DNA of 16,421 nt from JBFLYZ01 sp040756415 (GCA_040756415.1 JBFLYZ010000074.1:1-16421); one strand, 5' to 3'. Positions 1 through 6,290 are shown, counted from the first letter of the stretch. Program-made: numbers and translations. The notes: generated by a model from the sequence alone, not told the origin.

Positions 1-35
1 ATTTTCCTGCGTTTAATCAAGGTAAAGGGCGATTT

Positions 36-923
36 ATGCGGGAAACGACCAGGCAATTCATAGACTATTTGCGATTTGAAAAGCGTTTTTCGGCTCATAC
101 GGTACGGGCCTATGATGCTGATCTGCTTGATTTTATGGACTACATGGATACCGTTTACCAGATTCAGGCGCCCGGGCAGATCAACCATGCCATTATCCGT
201 TCGTGGGTGGTGAGCCTGATGGAGCGTAAGCTTTCAGCCCGCTCGGTCAACCGTAAGATAAGCACGCTCAAAACATTTTACAGGTTCCTGCTCAGGCAGG
301 GTATAGTGAAGGTCAACCCCATGCTTAAGGTGCAAAGCCCCAAGCTTTCAAAGCGCCTGCCTGTGTTTGTTGAAAAGAAGCAAATGGATGATTTACAGGA
401 GTTTGAATTTCCCGATGACCTGGGCGGCATGCGCGATAAGCTGATCATCGAGCTGTTCTATGGAACGGGAATGAGGCTGGCCGAGCTGGTAAACCTCAGG
501 GATGAGGATATTGACCTGCACAAGATGAGTGTTAAGGTGCTGGGAAAGAGGAACAAGGAAAGGATCATACCGCTTCACAGCGACCTGGCTGACCTGATAA
601 AGGTTTACATGGCTAAAAGGAGCAGCGAGCTGCCTTCTGCCGGCCATACCTGTCTTTTCGTGGGCCCAAAAGGTAAAAAAATAAGCCGGAATATTGTTTA
701 CAAGGTCATCAAGTTGTATCTTAGCCAGGTAACAACGCTTGGGAAAAAGAGCCCGCACGTGCTCCGGCATACCTTCGCCACACACATGCTGAATAACGGG
801 GCGGATCTGAACGCGATCAAGGAACTTTTAGGCCATGCCAGCCTTTCGGCCACTCAGGTTTACACGCATAATACCATCGAAAAGCTCAAGAACATTCATA
901 AAAAATCTCACCCGAAAGCATAG
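36..923 (+). CDS. xerC: Tyrosine site-specific recombinase, XerC/XerD family
   Basis: A 295-residue tyrosine recombinase of the usual Xer length. Residues 1-90 form the SAM-like core-binding domain (FIDYLRFEKRFSAHTVRAY at 8-26 is typical). Residues 110-285 form the catalytic domain. The full catalytic set is visible: R147 in GTGMRLAEL, K171 in the beta2-beta3 turn (LGKRNKERIIPL), H241 and R244 in HVLRHTFATHML, H267 in LLGHASL, and nucleophile Y276 in QVYTH. Xer proteins resolve chromosome dimers at dif by strand exchange through a 3'-phosphotyrosine intermediate. I infer a housekeeping Xer rather than a phage integrase from its size, its core-genome position next to hpf and the absence of mobile-element genes. 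XerC versus XerD cannot be settled here, so the symbol is tentative. The frame is open to the left edge of the window, but ATG 36 is the first methionine and gives a normal N-terminus. Confidence 0.93.
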   Translation: MRETTRQFIDYLRFEKRFSAHTVRAYDADLLDFMDYMDTVYQIQAPGQINHAIIRSWVVSLMERKLSARSVNRKISTLKTFYRFLLRQGIVKVNPMLKVQSPKLSKRLPVFVEKKQMDDLQEFEFPDDLGGMRDKLIIELFYGTGMRLAELVNLRDEDIDLHKMSVKVLGKRNKERIIPLHSDLADLIKVYMAKRSSELPSAGHTCLFVGPKGKKISRNIVYKVIKLYLSQVTTLGKKSPHVLRHTFATHMLNNGADLNAIKELLGHASLSATQVYTHNTIEKLKNIHKKSHPKA

Positions 924-957
924 AATTCACGGAATACAAACTAAAAATCCAGGAACC

Positions 958-1257
958 ATGAAAGTCAACATTCAATCCCTGCATTTCGATGCCGACAAAA
1001 AGCTGCTTAACCACATTGAGGAGAAGGTCAATAAGCTCAATCATTTCTATGATGCTATCATAGGCACCGAAGTCACCCTGAAGCTGGAAAAATCAAAATC
1101 GACCGATAACAAGATTGCCGAGATCAAGCTTCAGATACCCGGCAATGACCTGTTTGCCAAGCGCCAGTGCACCACTTTCGAGGAGGCCACCGATACGGCC
1201 GTGGAAGCCCTGAAAAAGCAGATCAAAAAGCGCAAGGAAAAGGTACGCGGCCTGTAG
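958..1257 (+). CDS. hpf: Short ribosome hibernation-promoting factor (HPF/RaiA/YfiA family)
   Basis: A 99-residue protein of the short HPF/RaiA type, with no long-form C-terminal dimerisation domain. The fold is beta-alpha-beta-beta-beta-alpha: MKVNIQSLHFDADKKLLNHI opens strand 1 and helix 1, the central strands follow (GTEVTLKLEK, IAEIKLQIPGNDLFAKR), and FEEATDTAVEALKKQIKKRKEK is the basic final helix. Family members bind the decoding region of the 30S subunit and inactivate ribosomes in stationary phase or stress. The frame is open further upstream to an ATG at 835, but that would overlap the recombinase by about 90 bases and add a sequence foreign to the family, so ATG 958 is chosen. It lies 34 bases after the recombinase stop, so the two are probably co-transcribed. 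A terminator follows 30 bases downstream. The start is preceded by an A-rich stretch rather than a clear Shine-Dalgarno sequence. Confidence 0.93.
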   Translation: MKVNIQSLHFDADKKLLNHIEEKVNKLNHFYDAIIGTEVTLKLEKSKSTDNKIAEIKLQIPGNDLFAKRQCTTFEEATDTAVEALKKQIKKRKEKVRGL

Positions 1258-1286
1258 GTTCGGGGCAGCAAGGCATTTTGCGGCAT

Positions 1287-1318
1287 GAAGGCGGGAAACA
1301 TCTCGCCTTCTGTTTTTT
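1287..1318 (+). terminator. Rho-independent terminator after hpf
   Basis: A perfect 7-bp stem, GAAGGCG (1287-1293) pairing with CGCCTTC (1304-1310), has a 10-base loop and is followed by T-G and six T residues (1313-1318). It sits 30 bases after the hpf stop and before the tRNA promoter, so it separates the xer-hpf unit from the tRNA-tuf unit. Confidence 0.85.
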
Positions 1319-1353
1319 ACGCCCCGGAATTTCTCCGAAAAAAAGTATTTTTT

Positions 1354-1385
1354 TTTGGCCGCGTAACAAATGTTTTATAGATTTG
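1354..1385 (+). promoter_or_regulatory. Bacteroidetes-type promoter of the tRNA-tuf unit
   Basis: TTTG at 1354-1357 and TAGATTTG at 1378-1385 match the -33 TTTG and -7 TAnnTTTG consensus of the Bacteroidetes primary sigma factor, with a 20-base spacer, which is near the usual spacing. Transcription would start around 1390. The site lies between the hpf terminator and the first tRNA gene. It probably drives the four tRNAs and, by read-through, tuf. The -7 match is perfect; the transcript extent is inferred. Confidence 0.75.
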
Positions 1386-1436
1386 CAGTCCTTTTTCGGG
1401 AAGGGGTGCTTTTTTCATTCATAAAAAGTACCGGAA

Positions 1437-1447
1437 GTTCTTTAAAA
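1437..1447 (+). promoter_or_regulatory. boxA-like antitermination element in the tRNA leader
   Basis: GTTCTTTAAAA agrees at 9 of 11 positions with the Escherichia coli rRNA boxA core GCTCTTTAACA. It lies in the transcribed leader, about 50 bases after the predicted start and 21 bases before tRNA-Thr. In E. coli, boxA RNA is bound by NusB/NusE and works with NusG to prevent premature termination of stable RNA operons. That this element works the same way here is inference; A/T-rich short motifs can match by chance. Confidence 0.4.
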
Positions 1448-1468
1448 TCAGGCACTGCAGCTTAACAA

Positions 1469-1541
1469 GCCGAAGTAGCTCAGCTGGTAGAGCAGCTGAT
1501 TTGTAATCAGCTGGTCGGGGGTTCGAGTCCCTTCTTCGGCT
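1469..1541 (+). tRNA. tRNA-Thr (anticodon UGU)
   Basis: A complete cloverleaf. Acceptor GCCGAAG (1469-1475) pairs with CTTCGGC (1534-1540), and the discriminator is T1541. The D-arm is GCTC/GAGC, and the anticodon stem GCTGA/TCAGC carries loop TTTGTAA with anticodon TGT at 1502-1504. The T-loop is TTCGAGT. CCA is not encoded, so it must be added after transcription. It reads ACA (and probably other ACN) codons. It is the first gene of the tRNA cluster and the nearest to the predicted promoter. Confidence 0.97.
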
Positions 1542-1628
1542 CTTGAAAGTGTGACAAAGCAAAGCAGGGACGGGCTCCGGGATACGAACGAGGCTCTTTT
1601 TGCTCAGCTTATCAGACAATGGTTTGCA

Positions 1629-1711
1629 GGGGAGTTACCAGAGTGGCCAAATGGGACAGACTGTAAATCTGTTGTCTTACGACTTCGGTGGTTCGAATCC
1701 ACCACTCCCCA
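1629..1711 (+). tRNA. tRNA-Tyr (anticodon GUA)
   Basis: A class II tRNA. Acceptor GGGGAGT (1629-1635) pairs perfectly with ACTCCCC (1704-1710), and the discriminator is A1711. The anticodon stem ACAGA/TCTGT carries anticodon GTA at 1663-1665. A long variable arm (around 1673-1688) precedes the T-arm with TTCGAAT. The long variable arm and GTA identify tyrosine. CCA is not encoded. An 87-base spacer with no gene separates it from the upstream tRNA-Thr. Confidence 0.97.
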
Positions 1712-1715
1712 CTGC

Positions 1716-1744
1716 GCTATCCGTAGCCTGTGGTGAAGGATAGC
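1716..1744. repeat. Imperfect palindrome between tRNA-Tyr and tRNA-Gly
   Basis: GCTATCC (1716-1722) pairs perfectly with GGATAGC (1738-1744) around a 15-base loop. It begins five bases after the tRNA-Tyr gene. Its inner layout, TCCGTAGCC followed by GTGAAGGA, resembles a class of short dispersed palindromes with a TCCGTAGC...GAAGGA core that I recall from environmental bacterial genomes. It may equally be a local processing hairpin. There is no T-run after it. Confidence 0.5.
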
Positions 1745-1867
1745 AGAGAGGCAGCGTGCGCGACAGATCAGGTTCATTGAATTGCGGATCATTTCGCCTT
1801 ATGGGCCTGCCGGGCAAAGCAGGTTCAGATAAACGGGATTTGCCGGTGAATGGTAAATCAAGAATAA

Positions 1868-1912
1868 GCGGAAGTAGCTCACCTGCCTGCCGGCAGGCAG
1901 GTTTGGTAGAGC
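1868..1912 (+). pseudogene. Truncated tRNA-Gly (5' fragment) interrupted by a palindrome
   Basis: GCGGAAGTAGCTCA (1868-1881) and TTTGGTAGAGC (1902-1912) are identical to the acceptor strand and D-arm of the intact tRNA-Gly at 1959, but a 20-base insert lies in the D-loop between them. After 1912 the sequence (AGCTCCGGCCG...) no longer matches tRNA. There is no anticodon arm, T-arm or 3' acceptor strand, so it cannot make a working tRNA. It lies within the transcribed spacer of the cluster and would be part of the primary transcript. Confidence 0.88.
1881..1902. repeat. 22-bp perfect palindrome, dispersed-repeat type
   Basis: The 20-base insert CCTGCCTGCCGGCAGGCAGG (1882-1901) is self-complementary, and the flanking A1881 and T1902 extend the symmetry to 22 bp. 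Comparison with the intact tRNA-Gly shows that exactly these 20 bases are extra, with no target-site duplication. Related but decayed versions occur at 3564-3587 and possibly 1806-1823. I recall this palindrome as a common dispersed element in Bacteroidetes and other environmental genomes; translated, it gives the spurious peptide PACRQAG seen in many predicted proteins. Confidence 0.85.
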
Positions 1913-1927
1913 AGCTCCGGCCGAACA

Positions 1928-1950
1928 GATTTACCGGTGAATGGTAAATC
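1928..1950 (+). other. Leader hairpin 5' of tRNA-Gly
   Basis: GATTTACC (1928-1935) pairs perfectly with GGTAAATC (1943-1950) around a 7-base loop, ending eight bases before the tRNA-Gly 5' end. The duplicated copy at 1837-1859 has G in place of A at the sixth position, which still forms a G-U pair in RNA. It may help endonuclease or RNase P processing of the polycistronic tRNA transcript; that role is inferred. Confidence 0.5.
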
Positions 1951-1958
1951 AAGAATAA

Positions 1959-2031
1959 GCGGAAGTAGCTCATTTGGTAGAGCGATAGCCTTCCAAGCTA
2001 TAGGTGGCGGGTTCGAGCCCCGTCTTCCGCT
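1959..2031 (+). tRNA. tRNA-Gly (anticodon UCC)
   Basis: A complete cloverleaf. Acceptor GCGGAAG (1959-1965) pairs with CTTCCGC (2024-2030), and the discriminator is T2031. The D-arm is GCTC/GAGC, and the anticodon stem ATAGC/GCTAT carries loop CTTCCAA with TCC at 1992-1994. The T-loop is TTCGAGC. CCA is not encoded. This is the intact member of the duplicated pair; the 5' fragment lies 91 bases upstream. Confidence 0.97.
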
Positions 2032-2059
2032 CGTAAGGTGCGAAGGCTTAGGGTAACCA

Positions 2060-2131
<72 letters not shown>

Positions 2132-2202
2132 CAAATAGAAAGTAATTGAGAATCGAAAAACAAACAACAAAAACAACCAAATCAATTAAACAACAATAAA
2201 GC

Positions 2203-3390
<1,188 letters not shown>

Positions 3391-3409
3391 TAAAAGAGTA
3401 CAAAGGAGA

Positions 3410-3446
3410 CTTAAAAGGTGTGTTCTGAAAAGAGCACACCTTTAAG
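3410..3446 (+). other. GAAA-capped hairpin between tuf and tRNA-Trp
   Basis: A long stem: 3414-3426 pairs with 3431-3443 (13 bp, one G-T pair) around the tetraloop GAAA (3427-3430), and CTT/AAG adds three more pairs beyond a bulged A3413. GNRA loops are very stable. No T-run follows (TGCCCTAAAAAG), so it is a poor classical terminator. It may instead protect the tuf mRNA 3' end, mark a cleavage site releasing tRNA-Trp, or act as a partial attenuator. Confidence 0.65.
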
Positions 3447-3477
3447 TGCCCTAAAAAGAGGGGTGACAGGAATACAA

Positions 3478-3548
3478 ACGGGCATAGTTCAGTGGTAGAA
3501 TAGCGGTCTCCAAAACCGTTGACCTAGGTTCGAATCCTGGTGCCCGTG
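3478..3548 (+). tRNA. tRNA-Trp (anticodon CCA)
   Basis: Acceptor ACGGGCA (3478-3484) pairs perfectly with TGCCCGT (3541-3547). The discriminator is G3548, as expected for tryptophan. T8 and A9 follow correctly, then the D-arm GTTC/GAAT. The anticodon stem GCGGT/ACCGT carries loop CTCCAAA with anticodon CCA at 3510-3512. The T-loop is TTCGAAT. The tRNA 3' CCA is not encoded. A single tRNA-Trp between tuf and secE is a familiar arrangement in Bacteroidetes and other bacteria. Confidence 0.97.
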
Positions 3549-3563
3549 CATCGCCCTCCGAGG

Positions 3564-3587
3564 CCTGCCTGCCGCAACAAGGCAGGT
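3564..3587. repeat. Decayed relative of the CCTGCC palindrome
   Basis: CCTGCCTGCC (3564-3573), loop GCAACAA (3574-3580), then GGCAGGT (3581-3587). The left arm equals that of the perfect palindrome at 1881-1902; the right arm is shortened by four bases, leaving a 6-bp stem, CCTGCC/GGCAGG. It lies in the 72-base gap between tRNA-Trp and secE, again next to a tRNA gene. Apart from this element I see no promoter in that gap. Confidence 0.7.
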
Positions 3588-3620
3588 GTAGCGCAGGGGG
3601 GGCATAAAAAGTGAAGAATA

Positions 3621-3815
3621 ATGAGCAAGATCAAAGCATACATTGAAGATACGACCAACGAGCTGCTGAACAAGGTCACCTGGCCTACCTGGAAGGAGCT
3701 GCAGGACAGCGCCATCATCGTAATGATCGCTTCGGTGATCATCGCCCTGATCGTTTTCGCCATGGACTGGGTCTTCAACAAGGGACTGGAATTCATTTAC
3801 AGCATGTTTAATTGA
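3621..3815 (+). CDS. secE: Preprotein translocase subunit SecE
   Basis: A 64-residue single-span SecE, the short form found in most bacteria (E. coli has three spans). The amphipathic N-terminal helix (KIKAYIEDTTNELLNKV) leads into the conserved VTWPTWKEL motif at 19-27, followed by one hydrophobic segment at about 31-52 and a short tail. SecE clamps SecY in the inner membrane and is essential for Sec-dependent export. It is followed six bases later by nusG, the classic secE-nusG pair. ATG 3621 is chosen because it gives the standard N-terminus right before the amphipathic helix. Confidence 0.97.
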   Translation: MSKIKAYIEDTTNELLNKVTWPTWKELQDSAIIVMIASVIIALIVFAMDWVFNKGLEFIYSMFN

Positions 3816-3821
3816 TAGATC

Positions 3822-4382
3822 ATGGCCGAGAAACAAGCAACATCCGTTAAGAAGTGGTATGTGGTTCGTGCCATCAGCGGCAAGGAGAAGAAGGTAAAGC
3901 AATACATCGAATCGGAGATCGCGCGCCTGAAGCTGGCCAATTACGTGTCGCAGGTGCTTATCCCTACCGAGAAGGTGATACAGATGCGTAACGGAAAGAA
4001 AGTGAACAAGGAAAGAAGCTTCTTTCCTGGATATATCCTGGTCGAAGCAGCGCTGGTGGGAGAGATACCGCATATACTGAAGAACGTTCCGGGCGTGCTC
4101 GGCTTTCTGGGCGAGACCAAGGGCGGGGAGCCCGTACCCATGCGCCTGAGCGAAGTGAACCGCATACTGGGCAAGGTGGACGAGCTGGCCGAGAACGAGG
4201 CTACGCTGATCAACCAGTTCGTGGTGGGCGAGACCGTGAAAGTGATCAATGGCCCGTTCAACACTTTCACCGGTACGATTGAAGATATTAATGAAGAGAA
4301 GAAAAAGCTGAAGGTGATGGTGAAGATATTCGGCCGTAAAACACCGCTTGAACTCGGGTTCATGGAGGTGGAGAAAGAGTAA
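3822..4382 (+). CDS. nusG: Transcription termination/antitermination factor NusG
   Basis: A 186-residue NusG. The NGN domain (about residues 11-113) includes KWYVVRAISGKEKKV and the conserved FFPGYILV at 67-74, which contact the RNA polymerase clamp. The KOW domain (about 134-170) includes VKVINGPFNTFTGTIEDI and binds Rho or ribosomal protein S10. NusG suppresses pausing and couples transcription to translation. It sits six bases after secE and 73 bases before rplK, so it lies next to the genes for its own polymerase partners. No RfaH-type features or insertion domain are visible. Confidence 0.98.
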   Translation: MAEKQATSVKKWYVVRAISGKEKKVKQYIESEIARLKLANYVSQVLIPTEKVIQMRNGKKVNKERSFFPGYILVEAALVGEIPHILKNVPGVLGFLGETKGGEPVPMRLSEVNRILGKVDELAENEATLINQFVVGETVKVINGPFNTFTGTIEDINEEKKKLKVMVKIFGRKTPLELGFMEVEKE

Positions 4383-4394
4383 GTTTTAAATAAG

Positions 4395-4429
4395 AATTGT
4401 TACGTTTTGCTTCCACATAACAAACAATT
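4395..4429 (+). other. Inverted repeat in the nusG-rplK spacer
   Basis: AATTGTT (4395-4401) can pair with AACAATT (4423-4429) around a 21-base loop in the leader of rplK. In E. coli, L1 represses the L11-L1 operon by binding this part of the mRNA, but I do not see the known L1-binding motif here. The stem is A/T-rich and weak. No good promoter is visible in the 73-base gap. Confidence 0.25.
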
Positions 4430-4455
4430 AGGTAAATTTTAATTCAAGACGAAAA

Positions 4456-4899
4456 ATGGCAAAAGAAGTAAGCGCGCTGATCAAACTGCAGATCAAAGGA
4501 GGTGCTGCTAACCCTGCTCCGCCCATCGGCCCGGCCCTTGGCGCAAAAGGCGTTAACATCATGGAATTTTGCAAGCAGTTCAACGCGCGCACACAGGATA
4601 AAGCCGGAAAAGTCATTCCCGTAATCATTACGGTATACACCGATAAGTCGTTCGAGTTCATCCTCAAGACCCCTCCCGTGGCCGTTCAGTTGCTGGAGGC
4701 GTCAAAGGTCCAGAAGGGCTCTGCCGAATCCAACCGTAAGAAGGTGGGATCGGTAACCTGGGACCAGGTGAAGAAGATCGCTGAAGCCAAAATGCCCGAC
4801 CTGAACTGTTTCACCATCGAATCAGCAATGAGCATGGTGGCCGGCACGGCCCGGAGCATGGGAATAACGGTAGAAGGCCCATCTCCTCTCAAGAAGTAA
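4456..4899 (+). CDS. rplK: 50S ribosomal protein L11
   Basis: A 147-residue L11, close to the usual 141-145. The N-terminal domain carries the proline-rich PAPPIGPALGAKGVNI (about 21-36), which binds the thiostrepton/micrococcin site and the stringent-response machinery. The C-terminal domain (about 75-147) binds the GTPase-associated region of 23S rRNA, ending in AMSMVAGTARSMGITVEG. L11 forms the base of the L10-L12 stalk with factors EF-Tu and EF-G. It is preceded by an A-rich leader (AAGACGAAAA before ATG) without a Shine-Dalgarno sequence. It is the first of the L11-L1-L10-L12 series. Confidence 0.99.
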   Translation: MAKEVSALIKLQIKGGAANPAPPIGPALGAKGVNIMEFCKQFNARTQDKAGKVIPVIITVYTDKSFEFILKTPPVAVQLLEASKVQKGSAESNRKKVGSVTWDQVKKIAEAKMPDLNCFTIESAMSMVAGTARSMGITVEGPSPLKK

Positions 4900-4961
4900 A
4901 CGAGTATTAACCCGATGGAGTCTGCCAGAAGCGGACGTTCGCACATCGAAAAAAGATCACA

Positions 4962-5657
4962 ATGGCAAAAGTATCCAAGAACAGAAAGAAGGCGTTGTCC
5001 AGGTACGATGCTGCCAAAGCATACAGCCTGGCCGAAGCCGCCAAGATCGTTAAGGACATCACTACCACCAAATTTGATGCTTCGGTCGACCTGAGCGTTC
5101 GTCTCGGAGTGGACCCCAAGCAGTCGAACCAGATGGTCCGGGGCACTGTAGCGCTTCCCCACGGTACCGGAAAATCCATCAAGGTGCTGGTGCTCTGCAC
5201 GCCCGATAAAGAGGCCGAGGCAAAAGCTGCCGGGGCCGATTACGTGGGGCTGGACGAGTACCTCGAAAAGATCAAAGGCGGATGGACCGATGTGGATGTC
5301 ATTATTACCATGCCCAGCATCATGGGTAAACTCGGAGCCCTGGGTAAGGTGCTTGGTCCGCGCGGACTGATGCCCAACCCCAAGACCGGCACCGTGACCA
5401 TGGATGTAGGCAAGGCCGTGAGAGAAAAGAAGGCGGGATCGATCGATTTCAAGATCGACAAGCAGGGCATCATCATGTCAGGCATCGCCAAGGTTTCTTT
5501 CGACAGCGAGAAGATCGCTGAAAATGCAAATGAGCTGTTACAATCAATCATCAAGCTGAAGCCTGCTTCCGCAAAAGGGACTTACCTGAAGAGCGTGTAC
5601 CTCTCGAGCACCATGAGCCCGAGCGTACAGATCGACACCAAGACCCTTGTCGCTTAA
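4962..5657 (+). CDS. rplA: 50S ribosomal protein L1
   Basis: A 231-residue L1 that forms the mobile stalk controlling release of E-site tRNA, and in other bacteria represses its own operon. Family marks: KAYSLAEAAKIVKDI and KFDASVDLSVRLGVDPKQSNQMVRG in domain I, the GKLGALGKVLGPRGLMPNPK signature around residues 122-141 in domain II, and the return to domain I with GSIDFKIDKQGII and the C-terminal GTYLKSVYLSSTM. It lies 62 bases after rplK and 31 bases before rplJ. The start is preceded by GAAAAAAGATCACA, again A-rich. Confidence 0.99.
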   Translation: MAKVSKNRKKALSRYDAAKAYSLAEAAKIVKDITTTKFDASVDLSVRLGVDPKQSNQMVRGTVALPHGTGKSIKVLVLCTPDKEAEAKAAGADYVGLDEYLEKIKGGWTDVDVIITMPSIMGKLGALGKVLGPRGLMPNPKTGTVTMDVGKAVREKKAGSIDFKIDKQGIIMSGIAKVSFDSEKIAENANELLQSIIKLKPASAKGTYLKSVYLSSTMSPSVQIDTKTLVA

Positions 5658-5688
5658 GCTTTGATCACGTTTTACAGAAAATCAAGTC

Positions 5689-6213
5689 ATGACAAAACAA
5701 GAAAAAACACAGGTTATTGAAGACTTGGTTGAGCAACTGGCCAACAGCCGCAATTTTTATATCACGGACACTTCGGCCATGACGGCCGAAAAGACCGGCA
5801 AATTGCGCAGGGCCTGCTTCGACAAGAAGATACGCGTGCTTGTGGTGAAGAACACCCTGCTTGAAAAGGCAATGGAGAAATCCGCAGGCCGCGACTACAA
5901 GGAGCTGATCCCTGCCCTGAAGGGCAACACCGCGATCATGTTCAGCGAATCTGGCGCAGAGCCGGCTAAGGTGATCAAGGAGTTCCGCAAGAGTGGCGAT
6001 AAGCCCGTGCTGAAGGCGGCCTTTGTTGAAGAGACCATCTATGTTGGCGACAGCCAGCTCGATTTCCTTGCGAACATCAAGAGCAAGAACGAGCTTATTG
6101 GCGACATCATCGGGCTGCTGCAGTCACCTGCCAAGAATGTTATCTCTGCTCTTAACTCGAGCAAGCACAAGCTGGCGGGCATTGTAAAGACCCTGTCTGA
6201 AAAACCGGAGTAA
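5689..6213 (+). CDS. rplJ: 50S ribosomal protein L10
   Basis: A 174-residue L10 (E. coli 165), the scaffold that holds L7/L12 dimers on the ribosomal stalk. The N-terminal rRNA-binding domain includes KTQVIEDLVEQLANSRNFYITDTSAMTA and LRRACFDKKIRVLVVKNTLLEKAM (about 6-66). The C-terminal helix (about 140-172), on which L7/L12 N-termini dock, ends in LAGIVKTLSEKPE. Only 31 bases separate it from rplA, too little for the long L10-leader RNA that precedes rplJ in E. coli; any autoregulatory RNA would have to lie within the end of rplA or use the hairpin after rplJ. Confidence 0.98.
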   Translation: MTKQEKTQVIEDLVEQLANSRNFYITDTSAMTAEKTGKLRRACFDKKIRVLVVKNTLLEKAMEKSAGRDYKELIPALKGNTAIMFSESGAEPAKVIKEFRKSGDKPVLKAAFVEETIYVGDSQLDFLANIKSKNELIGDIIGLLQSPAKNVISALNSSKHKLAGIVKTLSEKPE

Positions 6214-6218
6214 ACCAG

Positions 6219-6237
6219 CGAAGGGGGGATCCCTTCG
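6219..6237 (+). other. Hairpin between rplJ and rplL
   Basis: CGAAGGG (6219-6225) pairs perfectly with CCCTTCG (6231-6237) around loop GGGAT, starting six bases after the rplJ stop. No T-run follows; an A/C-rich rplL leader does. It could be a processing or stability element setting the higher rplL output that the four- to six-fold L7/L12 stoichiometry needs. That use is inferred. Confidence 0.5.
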
Positions 6238-6290
6238 AAACAAAAACAAACAATTCACTCAGTAGTAATTAATCTAAAACAACAAATAAA

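Larger units (their letters stand above)
1837..1983 (+). repeat. Partial tandem duplication of the tRNA-Gly leader and 5' half
   Basis: Copy 1 (1837-1912) and copy 2 (1928-1983) share a 45-base block (1837-1881 against 1928-1972) with one difference, G1842 against A1933. An identical 11-base block follows (1902-1912 against 1973-1983). In copy 1 the two blocks are separated by a 20-base palindromic insert. Each copy contains a leader hairpin, an eight-base linker and the acceptor 5' strand plus D-arm of tRNA-Gly. Only copy 2 continues into a full tRNA. The high identity suggests a recent duplication, or one kept alike by gene conversion. Confidence 0.92.

Noticed and set aside
835..957. Upstream extension of hpf to ATG 835
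   Set aside because: It would overlap the end of the recombinase gene and add about 41 residues foreign to the HPF family; ATG 958 gives a standard N-terminus.
1167..1424. 85-codon frame overlapping the end of hpf
   Set aside because: It reads through the terminator and promoter region, overlaps hpf out of frame, and has no recognisable features.
1868..1912. tRNA-Gly fragment as an att site of an integrative element
   Set aside because: Integration at tRNA genes normally duplicates the 3' end; here the 5' half is repeated, and no element or cargo lies between the copies.
1837..1983. CRISPR-like array in the tRNA spacer
   Set aside because: There are only two units, the repeated segment is tRNA-Gly with its leader, and there are no cas genes.
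4401..4409. TACGTTTTG as a -7 box before rplK
   Set aside because: It has one base too many for TAnnTTTG, and no clear -33 TTTG is at the right distance.
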